Assembly (NCBI GenBank): GCA_963514095.1
Contig: OY741270.1
Span: 26,430,571 to 26,494,570 of the forward strand
DNA: 64,000 bases
DNA from: Eutrigla gurnardus
Taxonomy: Eukaryota; Chordata; Actinopteri; Perciformes; Triglidae
Reading direction: 5' to 3'
The first letter of the stretch is position 1, and the number at the start of each line of letters is the position of its first letter. The notes under the pieces were generated by a model. That model ran no database searches, was not told the origin of the DNA, and saw nothing but the letters and a program-made list of their open reading frames with translations. This document shows, piece by piece, positions 46,884 to 59,000 of the stretch. The position numbers and the translations under genes are program-made.

Positions 46884-47326
46884 GGCCTTCACGTGTTCAA
46901 GTCATTTACTTTTAACGCTCAAGTCAACTTTTTTCAGAAATCACAGTTTTATACTCTGAACACTTTTTTTTTATTGTCAACACATGTTTTAAAAACAACA
47001 ACAAGTCTGTTACATTCGTAACCAGGAGTCAGTGTGCAGCGCGAGGTCCAATCAATTTTTTCATAGTCCAGGATTGGTGCGTTTCTGCATCTGAAGTCAG
47101 TATGAAATCACAGCAACAGAGCAGCTGACTCATCTGAATTTGAATTTAAGAATTTGTCTCCGACTAACCGACTTCATTTGTCAGCTACAGTATTTCGTCG
47201 CAGTGTTTGAATAAAAACCAATTGTGCAATATAATATGTAAACCAGTGGTTTTTCTTTGAGAACATGAAATAAACCTGTTCGTATCCGTTGGGCCTTATT
47301 TCCTCTCTGGAGGTGGGAGAGCACAT
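46884..47326. other. PYGL-ABHD12B convergent 3' interval with candidate poly(A) signals
   Basis: Only 443 bp separate the two stop codons. On the plus strand AATAAA occurs at 47210-47215 and 47269-47274, which would serve PYGL. On the minus strand AATAAA occurs at 46970-46975 (TTTATT on plus), which would serve ABHD12B. If those sites are used, the two 3' UTRs overlap in antisense for at least 240 bp. No other feature is seen. Confidence 0.5.
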
Positions 47327-50300
47327 CTACTGTCTCAGGGTTTGTAGAAATGTCCTGCAACCAAAGCAGAGGAAATATCATATTTATTTGAATCTACAGG
47401 AAAGAAGACGTGCAAGTTTTGGCCAAACTTACCTGAGCACATTTGTCAAGTTGGGGTCTAAGTAGATGTTGTTGTGGCTGAATCCAAGATTTGCTCTGTA
47501 GGATATCATTTCAACCTGAACATCTGTGTTGTGTTCTTTCTTAGCCTGAAGTGATATCTCGTACAGCTGGAGACAACAGAACAGAAATGCTGTAATTCAG
47601 AAAAGAGGCACCAACATCCACGAGAAAACGGTGCAAATGGGATAAATAAAGAGCTTCTGTACCTTCACACCCATGTGATACGGTACAATATGGTCATCCT
47701 CTGAATGCAGGATCAGAAGTGGGCCGGTCAAGGTCTTCAAACTGCATGTTTTGGGGTAAAATATATATTCTGTATCAGAGATGGATTTGCATGTATTAAA
47801 ACATTTGCAATGGTTGGAAATCCTGCAAAATTGATAAACCAAGAAGTAAAATAAGCTAAAAGTGTACTCACTTTTTATCACTAGCAAACACAATGTTGTT
47901 CATTTTCAATATCTTCCAAAGCAAGCTCTCATATCCTGGGAGGAACTTGTACATCTGGAAAGTCAGGCAAATATTTAGCAATTTCCTGAGTGCTGTAGCA
48001 ACTTATTTGGTCAGTGAAATCAGTGATATAAGAGTATGGAGTGACACCAGTGTCATTTTTCATCATTAAGTGATTCCACATGGTAACCCGTCTTGATATT
48101 TGTAGCTAAATAGATTTAGTTATAATTTAATTGCACATCATCTCTGTTTCTTACAGTCTGTCTAAAAAGTCCATGTCATTTCTTACATTTTCCTCAAACA
48201 TTTGCTGTAGCAGTATAATAAAAAAAAAGGAGAAAGAACCTGTCTTAGTATTTGCACATTCTTTTGAAGTGTGCTGAAGTTGAAACAACTGTGTTTTCAT
48301 GATGAGAACAGCCTGAGGCGCTGCAGACAGACACACCTGTAACAACTCACCTTGCTGAGCGGATGGTTGAGTGCGACTTCTCCGATAGTCGTGAACGCAG
48401 CTTCGAGGATTAAAGCCTCCACAGCAGACCCTGATGTGTTCCAGACAGTAGACAAAAAGAACAGAAGAAATACTACAGGATGGGGTATTACATTTAAATG
48501 ATTTCAGGATTATTCTGGCTGATAATTGTCACAGAGTGAGGGAGATGTCAGTCAAACAGTCTACATGCCCACACAGACCAGAGAGTCCTTATGTAATTAA
48601 ATGAAATATTAAAATGATTAAAATCCCCTGGCTGTGTGGGTTCCCATGTTCATGCAGGACCTTTAAAGCCTTTAACCCACCTTGCTCTTGTAATTTTACT
48701 GCGGTGTTGGTCGCCACCCTACGAGAAAGCAAAAGAGTTTCCAGTTACATCTGTGAGTGTCACAGACGAGGGACGTTACCAGAAAAAAAAGAGCGACTGA
48801 CCCAGATCCCAGTGAGTGTCCCCACACATAGACGGGACCTCCTCGGCTTCGCTTCTTCACCCAGTGGTACAGGTAGACAGCGTCGCTGGTCAATCCGGCT
48901 TCACTCGGCTCCCCGGTGGAGTCCCCAAAACCTCATCAGGACACATACAAGCCGTCATGATCACACACATCTGTATCCGGATCAATAACGTGGCATGGAC
49001 TCCTGTTTTAGATCGGAGCAAACTTGTTTCCATTTGGGGCTTTTTCTTTTCTTCTGACCCAATATGTAGAAACGTGGTAACACAGAATGGGCTTTGGATG
49101 CTATTACATCAAATTTCGTCCCAGTATGTTTGGTGTCGGTTGGTCTCTTGTCGACCCCTGAAGGAACAAACCGTTCCAAAACTCTCATAATAGGAATCCA
49201 AAACATTCACTTTGGATGGAGGGATAGTGCTGCATAGAAAACACCGTCAGCACCAAATCACAGGGAATATGAAAAGGAACCGTTTTTACAGCTGAGATCT
49301 CTGAGACCTGAAACTAAAGTAGTGAGTATAGCTCATAAAAAAATAAGATGAATCCAGGATCCCAAAAAACAACACAGTTGTATTTATCATCTTACCTCTG
49401 TAGTCTAGAGATAAGACATGGTACCCTGCTGCACTTAAAACCTGCAACACACAAACAAATCTGAATTTCATCTCAAGTTGAAAAATGATCAAAACCTAAA
49501 AATGCTTTAAAACAGAAACGGTACCTTCACCAGTTCCACTCTGTGATTAATGGCCCTGCAGAAATACAAACAAACAAGTGGCTTTCAGACTCTTTTGCTT
49601 TGAAAGACTTGTGTGTGTAGTGTTCATTGTGCCCGTGGATAAACCCAGGAGCCTGAGCAGTCATGTGACACCCAGTAGACCCCATTAGAATCAATTCAAG
49701 GGTCCCTATCCTGCTGCTCTCATCCCACCTGGTTCCTAAGTTGCCATGGAGATAGATAATAACAGGGCGCCCGTCTCCCAGAGTTTCCCGGTACCACTCA
49801 GGGTCTCTCCCCACGGCCTCCTCCCATTGGCTGGCAGGCAGCGTGTGCCTATGAGACACAAAGACAGAGGGAGGAGAAAGACAAGCACAAGAAAACAACA
49901 CTGTATTTGACTGGTCTGGTGCAGATAAATGAATAGTTGTGGTTCTATTCACTCGGGAGCCACCTGTATTTTCAAGTACTGAGGCACTTCAGGGGCCAAT
50001 GAATGACCTACCAGACTCCCACCGAGACCCCCTGCTCTGTGTCGAGGTAGAAGTTGCATGTGTGGTTCAGTACGTCTTCAGGTCGGTCAAGGGCCACGAA
50101 GAATGGAAGCCTCACTGCAGCGTGCAAAAGCACACAAGGTCAGTAGGAATATTTGTATGCAAGGATCATATCCCATCAGATTGTGTCATGTCATTTCTAT
50201 ATTGCATTGCATTATCATTTTGTATCAGATATTGAATCCTATCATGATACATTGCATCATATCAGATTGTATCGAATCATAGCATCATACTGTATCGTAT

Positions 50301-50568
50301 CGTTTCAGATTGTATCGAATCGTATCGTATCATATTTCAGATTATCAGATTGTATCAATATTCAGTTTTACAGTGTAACATATCAAATCAAACAGTGCAT
50401 TTAGTTTTAGATATGGAAATAATGATTAACAGTGATCTCATGTATAGTGACATTACATTACTTACATAAGTTAGAAAATATGACATGGCCCAGTATCCAG
50501 GGGAAGAGGTAGAGAACAACAGGCGCCGAGGCGTAGACAGTGACCAGAAAGAACACAGCACGCTTCAT
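47327..50568 (-). CDS. abhd12b: ABHD12B, alpha/beta-hydrolase domain protein (12 exons)
   Basis: Exons in transcript order: 50466-50568, 50012-50114, 49729-49848, 49525-49555, 49396-49441, 48802-48931, 48681-48718, 48351-48430, 47872-47954, 47663-47741, 47433-47566 and 47327-47354. Phases close to 324 residues. The nucleophile elbow is GHSLG with Ser174, the acid lies in HSEDDH (Asp260 or Asp261) and the catalytic His is His302 in FSHNN. The fold start LHGNLGT carries the oxyanion motif. The N-terminus (residues 5-33) is a hydrophobic membrane segment as in ABHD12, a lysophosphatidylserine lipase. The function of ABHD12B itself is poorly known. The start ATG at 50568 is preceded by an in-frame TGA and no intervening ATG. 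The human protein is longer (about 362). ABHD12B is preferred over ABHD12 because of its neighbours PYGL and NIN. Confidence 0.9.
50140..50345. repeat. ATCATAT/GTATCG low-complexity repeat in ABHD12B intron 1
   Basis: Degenerate units of TATCATATCAGATT and GTATCGAATC repeat across this stretch. It yields open frames rich in Ser, Tyr and Ile that are not genes. Confidence 0.75.
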
Positions 50569-51599
50569 TGCTGTCTCAGTGGAAATGTACTTGCTGCAAC
50601 AACCGTGTGCTTCTCTTTCCTGGTTTCACCTTTGAACTGAGGGAGAATCCAGCAGAGCTCTGCTCCTGATTACATTAACAGCGTTGTGAAATACAGAAAG
50701 GAAAAAAAAGGAGGTCAATGTTCAACTGAAACTAATCGGATCCTCTGACACTATTGGTTCATATTTGATACAGTTGTGTAAACACTCCAAACTGGGACAC
50801 ACCCAGCTGGCCAGCAAGGCATTGTGGGTAGTGAAGTTCTTTGACAGGATGATATCACACAAAAGAAATCTGTTGTAAAAGTTGACTTGAATAGCCCTGC
50901 GGTATTATCAAACAGTGTTCAAATGAAAGGACACACAAGCAAGAGTGCCCCTTAATGTTATATTATTATATATTATGTTGTTGGATGGCATATAAACAAG
51001 ATTTCAATGTTACAGTTGGTGGTGGAGATCGTTTTAAGTAATATTTCTGGGTAATCTGATCTATCGTAATTTGTTATTTGTTGATCATATGTTTTGTGTG
51101 TAAAGTTTGTATCTGCAGCTGTCAATAGAATATATGATCATTTCTTTCTGAAATGTAGTGTAGATGGAGCAGAAAATGGAAATACTCAAGCAGATAACCT
51201 TAGAGTTCATTTGTAAACATGGTCCACGTTCATAAAACCCGACCAAGAGGCGTGATGATGTTGACTGTCCTGCCATAGAAGATGAAACTCTGTACTGTTG
51301 TGAGTAAATAGCCTACAGGGTTTTTTCGGCAGAATACATTGTTTAGAGTGTACACACACTGCTCTGCCATGTATTTTCCTTCCTTGTGCAAAACATAGGG
51401 GTAGCAAGTGGTGGAGTTTAACCATTTACTCAACTACAAATGTAAGGAAGTTGATTATTTTCTTTTCATGACACTTTTTTAATGCAAAATTTGGAAAAAA
51501 AAAGATTTCATGATTCCAGTTTCACAAAAAAAACTACAGATTAATGCATAATACATAACAACAGTAAGTACTGCTTTTATATTAATGCATGAGAAAAAA

Positions 51600-51830
51600 A
51601 AAGAGAAACGTTCTCGAAATAATGACTCAGTGTGTCATTATTCAGAGATATTTTGTCATTATTTTTGAGAAAGTTTCTATTTTTTTCAATATTTTGAGAT
51701 ACTAAATCATTATTTTTGAGATAGAACGTCAATATCTAGAGATACTAGGTCAATATTTTGGGATAAGTCATTATTTTTGAGGTACTAAGTCATTATTTTT
51801 GAGATACTAAGTCACAAGTCAAAATATATT
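51600..51830. repeat. Tandem repeat of AGTCATTATTTTTGAGATACT units
   Basis: Units of about 20-25 bp with the core CATTATTTTTGAGATACTAAG recur, diverged, some eight or nine times. The left end is more degenerate. It abuts the hairpin array that follows. Confidence 0.8.
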
Positions 51831-52375
51831 TTTTACAGTGTGCTTCCCTTCCTGTTAGCAGCGTCCTGTTGCGGTTTTAGGGAAACACACTGTAAAAAAT
51901 ATTTATTTTTTTTAACTGTAAAAATATATATTTTTTACAGTGTTTCCCTTCCTGTTAGCAGCTTCCTGCTGCGGTGGAAGGGAAACACACTGTAAAGAAT
52001 ATATATTTTTTTTACAGTGTTTCCCTTCCTGTTAGCAGCGTCCTGCTGCGGTGGAAGGGAAACACACTGTAAAAGAAATATATTTTTTACAGTGTGCTTC
52101 CCTTCCTGTTAGCAGCGTCCTGCCGCGGTGGAAGGGAAACACACTGTAAAATAAATATATTTTTTACAGTGTGCTTCCCTTCCTGTTAGCAGCAGTCCTG
52201 CCGCGGTGGAAGGGAAACACACTGTAAAAGAAATATATTTTTTACAGTGTGCTTCCCTTCCTGTTAGCAGCGTCCTGCTGCGGTGGAAGGGAAACACACT
52301 GTAAAAGAAATATATTTTTTTACAGTGTGCTTCCCTTCCTGTTAGCAGCGTCCTGCTGCGGTGGAAGGATGCTAG
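51831..52375. repeat. Hairpin satellite: seven tandem units of about 77 bp
   Basis: Units start with ACAGTGTG at 51835, 51937, 52014, 52089, 52166, 52244 and 52322 (spacings 102, 77, 75, 77, 78 and 78). Within a unit, ACAGTGTG(C/T)TTCCCTTCC is followed about 20 bp later by GGAAGGGAAACACACTGT, its near-perfect reverse complement, and the inner part GCAGCGTCCTGCTGC is itself a small palindrome. Each unit can thus form a long hairpin. TA-rich linkers (AAATATATTTTTT) join units. The last unit is truncated before its right arm ends. Confidence 0.9.
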
Positions 52376-52519
52376 TGTGAACTTCAACCAACCGGCTACT
52401 CGCCCCCAGCTAGGAGCCAAGAAAAAGGTCACCAACTATGCCTGAATGAATACACACACGTACCGATAATAACGGGAGACATTTTGAAAACGTGGAGATA
52501 TTACGGTTAAATGAACTGA

Positions 52520-52912
52520 GCGGCGTTGTTTGGTCCACAGGGGGCCAGCCGACGTCCAGTCAGGCGGCGGCGGGTCCCCCGGTCACCGCCCCTTCCTCTA
52601 ACTACCGCTTTTCAAAATCCGCTGCAAGCCGGGGAGGATGACACTCGGCCGAGGAGGACACGAAGCGACCACAACACACTCCCCGGTGCTCTTCTTCTTC
52701 CTTCTTTCTTAACAAACGCTCCTAACAAACCGACTCAGCTAACGGCTCGTTTTTTATCTTTTTTTTCGGGGAGGATAATTTTCCGGCGACGCGACTTCGG
52801 GAGAGATGTTGTAAAAAAGTTTGATTTTTTATCCCCGCGGTTCACATAAATCGGCGTTTATCACCAACATTCAGTTGCTGGAGGAGATAAAAGCTGTCGT
52901 CCGGAGACTTTG
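52520..52912 (+). other. nin: Probable NIN 5' UTR exon (non-coding exon 1)
   Basis: A GC-rich stretch with many CpG dinucleotides ends at GACTTTG followed by the strong donor GTGAGTGA (52913). The next convincing acceptor in frame with ninein coding sequence is at 55794, two exons into a normal vertebrate layout where exon 1 is untranslated. The left boundary is approximate, as no transcription start can be read. The open frame from 52526 has no domain and is rejected as coding. Confidence 0.45.
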
Positions 52913-55794
52913 GTGAGTGACTTAATTATTTAAACTGTTGCTTCCTCTGTGTTTTAGCGTCACGGTTTTTTTTAGGAGGAATTTGGAGCCAACCGTTTCC
53001 TCCCAACATGCCTTGCTGATGAGTTAGCTCGGTTAGCATAGCATCTTACTAGTCTGCTGAACTAGTAGTTAGTTAGCGGGGTTGGGCTAGTAAAGCTACA
53101 TCCAGGCTACTAAAGAAACAAGCCTTTACAATTATATAATAAATATAATAATTTAAGTAATATGAGACTATCTGTGTGATAAGTGGCCTCGAAAATCGTT
53201 TATTTTATTATTAGACGTTGTTTTCACATCTCCAAATAAAATGCATTGGTGGGTATTTGACAGTCTTTGTTTATTTTTTAAAAATAATTAATTAATTACC
53301 CATTTTATTTGTGTCACAGCATCCCTGTAAAAACATGTTGCATCAGCTTGGACTCCGTTAAGTGAGTGGATGTGATCTGCAGTTTTGAACTTTGTTGGTC
53401 GTGTGAGCAAACAATAACATCCTTAATTGAGGAGCGCATAATTGATCTCATTAATTTGCACAATGCACTCTGGGGGGGGGAGTTAATTCAGTTGTTTGTT
53501 GTGGCTGTGCAAAGTAAAGCAGAATATGCTGCATGATGATGGGTAATATGGGGTCAAACAGGAGGATGATTTTGCACAAAATAAATTGTAAATTGGGCTC
53601 AGATTATGATGTGTCAATTTGTATAATTTCTGTAGCTTATTAGAGATATTTCTTATAGTATGACACCTGCTTTTGATCCATAGTCCCCGTTATCTCAGGT
53701 CCCAATAAGGTGGACGTCGAAGGGGAAAGTTTTTACTTTTGCAGATGGACATCTGTTAGTGATAATTACCCGTGTTAGTGAATGCTGGTGTGGAGGATTA
53801 ACCTCCTCCTTGTGACCTGGACTGGAGTGATTCTTTGGCTGCAGCAGCTGTCAAACCGGCCTCTGCGGTCCCGAGCAGGAGGGCTACCGGGATAATTGGC
53901 TCAGAGGCAAACAACACGGGCAAAGTGTGCAGAGTGCAACTTTGACGTAAGGTCAGGCCACTACCGGTCTGAATAAAAACATCAGGATTCTTTTCCTACA
54001 TTTGTTTTGATACGTTTTTCCCCCTCGCTTTTACTAGACACCATCATTTTTTAGATGATTTCTTTGCATTTCATAAGCTGCTCAAATGTGCAGATGCAGA
54101 ATACTGATGTGTTTTTTGTCTCTATTGTCTGTGGTGAATGGGTAACCCCGAGTCTGGGGTGTGGGGGACACCTGGCCGAGCGCTTGATGATCTCACTGAG
54201 AGCAGCTGGAAAAGCCGGGGTCAGGAGGGTCCTCTTTGCATAGACGTTTAGGCACAAACGGGGACGTTTCAACTCATTAGAGCATGCTCTTAATGTTAAA
54301 TACACGCGCTCTTATACACAGCATTTGCTTATTAATGTTTATGATGGAACAAAATTCACTTCAGATCTTTATTCTCCCACAAGAGGATTATTTTTGCAAG
54401 CAAGAAAAATGCAAAAATATGCAACAAACGCACCGAGACGTGGAATAAAACAAAGAGTGTGTGACTTAAAAAGCAACATAACAAAGGATAAAGACAAATA
54501 AAGTGCTATACCGTGCAGGGAACCAAGAGCAAGTCAAGTAAGGTGATTTAAAAAAAAAAGTTGTTCTGCAAGAGAATTGAATTGTTCTTACAGCACAAAA
54601 TGCAGGAAAGCAACCAAAAGTATTGATTTAAAAGTGCAGTGATATTTATATGAGCTCAAGAATAGCAAAAAAAAGGGGCATATTTTCTGCACACTACGCA
54701 AGTGGATCGTTGGCACCAGTCATGTCTTGCGACAGCCAGACATAGACTCTGCGTAGTAAAAATAGAAGTAGATGAATGTTTCACTCTGCTCGGCTCTCAA
54801 CTGCTATTTCCAGTCACATTATCTGACATTTCCCTTTCCCTAAGCTTCAGGTGGCTGACCTGGACTGTTGCGTCTGTGAGTTATGTCATTGCTAAAGTTA
54901 GTCAGGCTTCCTTTTTTTTTTAAACTCATGTCTATGTCTGGCATTAATCTGACTTTAAAATAAAAGAATATCCCAGATTTATTGTTTGCATTTCTATTAT
55001 TGCTTGAGGCCAAACGCGGCTGACGTCGGGACTTTGAAATCGTATTGACTCTGGACATTTTGAGCGTATTCTAGTCCTGCTCGACATGACTTCTGTTGTG
55101 ATATGACACTATGAATAAAATTGAATTGGAAGCTGAACTGGACTCCAGACTTAAAGACAAAAGGGTCTCGCTCTTGCACAGTCCAATAGTTCTTATTGTT
55201 TTTTTTAATTACAGCAATGATGCACTCCAAAAGGACAGCTTCGTCCGTGTCTCTGAAACTGATGCTGCCAGCCAGTACATGTTGGCTCGAGGCTTTTGAT
55301 GTAATTTCCTGGCTGCTTGATCCACTCGGCGCGGAGCTGCTTTGCTATCTTTGTCCTTCGGCTTTTAGCGACAGTCTAAAAATATTTGAAGTTCGCGTTG
55401 GAAAACTTCAAAACATGCCGCTTAATTACGCGGCTCGTGGAGCTGAAGGCGTTGAAAGGGAGTCATGGTCAGTGTCAGGCTTGGCCGTGTCTAGCAATTT
55501 ACCTGATTGTCTAATCATTCTAATTGGATTAGCCAAAGCTTCCACCACGGATGACGCTGGAGCGGCGTGTTTGGTAGCTCACTCGCTCAGATGAAGGAGC
55601 TGTTAGGACCGTGTTCTGTTGAGATAGATGTTTCCACACTGTTTGTGAGTATCTTCTAACAGTGATTGGATGTGCTATGAGCTTTTGACCTTGATTTTTC
55701 TTTTTATCAGTAATTTAATTCTGTCGTCGTGACACAGCGGCTAAAACGTGAAAGCTTGATAGCTCAAGTATATTTTTCCTCTCTTGTCTTTCAG
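52913..55794 (+). other. NIN intron 1
   Basis: This 2.9-kb intron runs from GTGAGT to TTTCAG. It contains no recognisable exon or RNA gene. It is moderately AT-rich with a short G run near 53473 and A-rich stretches at 54540-54680. The translated segments at 54051-54305 and 55196-55594 lack domain character. Confidence 0.5.
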
Positions 55795-55815
55795 TGCAGG
55801 GTGCTGTCCTGTGGG

Positions 55816-56007
55816 ATGGATGACACCCAAGAGCAGGACCAGTACGAGGAGCGCCTAAAAGAAGTTTTTAACAGTTTTGATGCCAGCGGCTCCGGCTCGC
55901 TGTGCCCGGAGGAACTCTCTGACCTCTGCCTGTCCCTCCACCTGGGCGATGCCACGCCAGATCTTCTCCACGCACTGCTGCAGAGCCAGGACCGCCTCAC
56001 TGCCCGG
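55816..56007 (+). CDS. nin: NIN first coding exon: EF-hand-like motif
   Basis: The 64 codons begin MDDTQEQDQYEERLKEVF. Residues 22-33 (D-A-S-G-S-G-S-L-C-P-E-E) fit an EF-hand loop with Asp at position 1, Ser at 3 and 5, Gly at 6 and Glu at 12, so calcium binding is plausible but weak because position 7 and the Ser ligands are poor. The ATG lies 21 bases into the exon, after acceptor TTTCAG at 55794. The exon ends at CGG followed by GTACGT. Confidence 0.9.
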
Positions 56008-59000
56008 GTACGTTTATTCCTCCGCCACTGCAAAAACAAATGTTTTTTTTTTTCTTCTTCCAGGTGTGCAGTAATTTTATATGCAGAATATATAATATCG
56101 TTGATGTTCTCGTGCACATGCGAGTTGTCGTTTTCCAGACTTTCCTGTGCTGAGGGTTCCCTGCATCCTTTGTATGTGGAAGACCCGTGTTGAGCCACTC
56201 CAGCTCTCAGGTCTTTGTGTCTGCAGGCTTTTAGGTGCTTTGTTAGCTGTCTTGTCGAGGAGAAATTGTGGCCCCATCAGCCCTCATCCCAGGTGTCTGT
56301 CGTCAGGACAACCAAGCCGGCTAATCACCATTCACAGATGCATTTTGTTGAGGCTGCTCCATGTGGAAATGTATGAAATAGAAAGGACAGTGATGTACTT
56401 CAGTTTGTATAAACCCGATTGTAGGAGGATGAGACGCTTCCAAATTTCTTACCTCCACACTTTTGCACAAAGTGGAGTTTGCATCTAAGCGTGTGCACAG
56501 ACGGACGGCTATTGTCTTGCATGTGTGGGTGTGTTGGGTTGGGGGAAATGTTAGCAGAGGGCAAGTGAACTGATTGCCTACCCATGGCATTCAACAATAA
56601 AGGGAAGAAGAAGAAAAAACCCACGTAAAGCCGGCAGCCGCCGGCCTCGAGGCACAAAAGAAAATCACCATATTCAGGGTTAGCAGCTGTTGATTCTTGA
56701 AGTGTGACCTTGCTGCTCCTGCTCAGCGATCCCTCCTCCCATCAGACACCCGGCCTCCACCCGGCACACTGGGAATTACATCCAGTCTGAGGAATTTCAT
56801 GAACTTTTGCTTTGTTTTTAACTTTGCTTCACATACTTAGCATTTTTTATCACATTTATGTAAGATTACTTTTTGTCTATTCTCGTTTCAGGTTGACTTT
56901 GACCAATTCAAGAATGCACTGATTGTGGTGTTGTCATCGACTATCGAGCCACAACAAGCAGAAGAGGAGTCTTTGTCAAAACCAGGTAAAGTCTAGATTC
57001 TGGTGTTAATCTCACGCAGACAAACGTCTCTAAAATGCAATGAAAACAAGAGCAAAGGGCGACTGTGGCTCAGGAGAAAGAGCAGGTCGTCCCTTTTAAT
57101 CAGCGTTGGCGCTTTGATAACCGTCTCCAAGCGTCTGCATGTCGAAGTGTCCTTGAGCAAAAGACTGAACCCTGAATTGCTGCTGATGGGCAGCCTGCCG
57201 CCTTGCATAGTTTTCTTCAGTAAGTGTTGCAGTCCATTAACAAAACTTGAGGCCATATCTTTAACCGACACTGTAATTTATGTCCGTATCAGCTTAATAT
57301 TTCACTTTAAGGAGAGCTTTTGTAGTGAACAAGTCAACCGAGCGTAGACGGTGACTGCTAAGGCTGAGTGAGCGGACCAGCCTACATGCTGACTCAGCTG
57401 TAAATCTACATACAGGGGCACGGAGCCAAACGTTCAGGCCGTAAGCCGGTTGAACTATTTGCACCATCATGGTTGTATCACCGGCACGGTTTCTGGATGG
57501 AGTTAACGCAGTTGTTTTATACTAAGCTGTCAGGTTTAATATTCCAGACTCCTGGTCAATACCGACATCTTCTCAGCTCAGTTCTGCTTTTCCTTAAAGG
57601 TCAGGAAACTTGCAGCTTTAAAGGATTCTGTATTACTTTTTAGAGAACTTTGCACTTTTGGAGAAGTAGCTGCTGAAGTCTGCAGCACCTATGAGTCACT
57701 GGACATTTCTGCATTTAGTAACATCACGTGCTAGCCTTCATATGACGTATGCAAGTCATCATTATACTATTTTGGTTCTAATTCGTCATTGTATCTCCTC
57801 AGAATCTCCTGAGATCCAACCAAAGTTCGTGAAGGGCAGCAAACGTTATGGCCGCCGCTCCACGCCGGAGTTCATTGAGCCGATTTCAGACTTCTCCGAA
57901 GTTACGAGTGCAAACCTGGCAGAGGAGGAGGAGGACGGTCTGCGGGACAACGATGACTCTGCTGTTCCCCGGAAGCGCGAGGTAACGATGTTCTGAGTGT
58001 TTTCCAGCACCGCTCTGATCCCTCGCTCAGACGGCGTCCTTATCGCCTCCTGTCCTCCTGTGCCGTGTGCCTGGGCAGCAACAAGCCGTCAGCGAGGCGT
58101 TATTCTTAGCTAATCAGCTTAGCGGCATGCAGGGCAGATCCTGAAATATAATATAGACACTCAAACGTCCACATCGTCCCGCCGTTGCATAACAATACAG
58201 CACTTGGTGTGAATAACACTGAGCATCACTGCTGTTCGATACGCCTCGGGCAGTCGGTGTGTGACATCAATGAGAGTTTAACGTCATCAGATGTTTCGTG
58301 TGTCATGATGAGTTGAACTTTACCCTGGGTGAATACGCTGGCTGGGATATGGTTGTCAAGGCAACAACACACTGATAGATTTACATCATGTCCACACAGG
58401 TTTTTCAGCGGGTTTGTTTTGTTCAGTATCAGTATTTTTCCCTACAGCTGCTCTCGGGTCCTTTTTTCTTAATTTGAGATCGACAGCAGGACAGTAGTGG
58501 CATGACTGAGGGGTATAATAACTGTGGTTCAGTCATCGCCACGCACACAGTAACACTCTGCATGATTCCCCCGGTTGATCTTCCAGATCCTTTTCTTGGA
58601 TTATCCGGCTCTCACTGCCTGTATAAAGCTTTGTTTGACATATGTATGGAGGCCTAAACTCATTTACGTTCATCCCAGCAAGATGTCCCATTTTGTCCTG
58701 TTGGGTAGTTGATTCGTCTCTCTTTTATGGCCTTTTATATTATACATGTTTTATTTGTTTTTGCCAAAAGAAATTCAACCACTTACTTTTGGAAAGTCCC
58801 AGAATGACTGTCTTGCTGTGGCCTTTTGGACAACAGGTTGATTATTCATGCTGATGCATGGACGTGCAGCGGAATAAATCACGACAAAGAAAGGCCTCCA
58901 ACTGGTCACCAGGACGGCATAATGATGGCCAGTTCAGCTTGTGCACGGATGGATGTGTTAATATTGTGTGTATTGTCCGCGCTGCTGACTCCACCCCAGA

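Larger units (their letters stand above)
50569..52499. other. ABHD12B-NIN divergent intergenic region
   Basis: The start regions of ABHD12B (minus) and NIN (plus) face each other across about 1.9 kb. The interval is AT-rich on the left, holds a tandem repeat of TCATTATTTTTGAGATACTA-type units at 51600-51830 and a hairpin satellite at 51831-52375, and becomes GC-rich past 52520. No coding exon is seen. Frames on the minus strand at 51207-51433 and 52109-52435 are repeat artefacts or lack any domain. Confidence 0.55.

Noticed and set aside
47375..47385. A TTTATT (minus-strand AATAAA) as a poly(A) signal of ABHD12B
   Set aside because: It lies inside intron 11 of ABHD12B, upstream of the stop codon in transcript order, so it cannot end the full-length mRNA.
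51600..52375. Possible CRISPR-like array of regularly spaced repeats
   Set aside because: The repeats are contiguous tandem units with palindromic arms and no unique spacers, in a vertebrate genome. This is satellite DNA.
52109..52435. Minus-strand open frame with an internal repeated peptide
   Set aside because: It is a translation of the tandem hairpin satellite. The repeated peptide arises from the DNA repeat and no start or splice context supports it.
52526..52849. Open frame before the NIN start codon
   Set aside because: It lies in the probable non-coding first exon, has no ATG-initiated domain and is Arg/Pro-rich, as expected of GC-rich 5' UTR.
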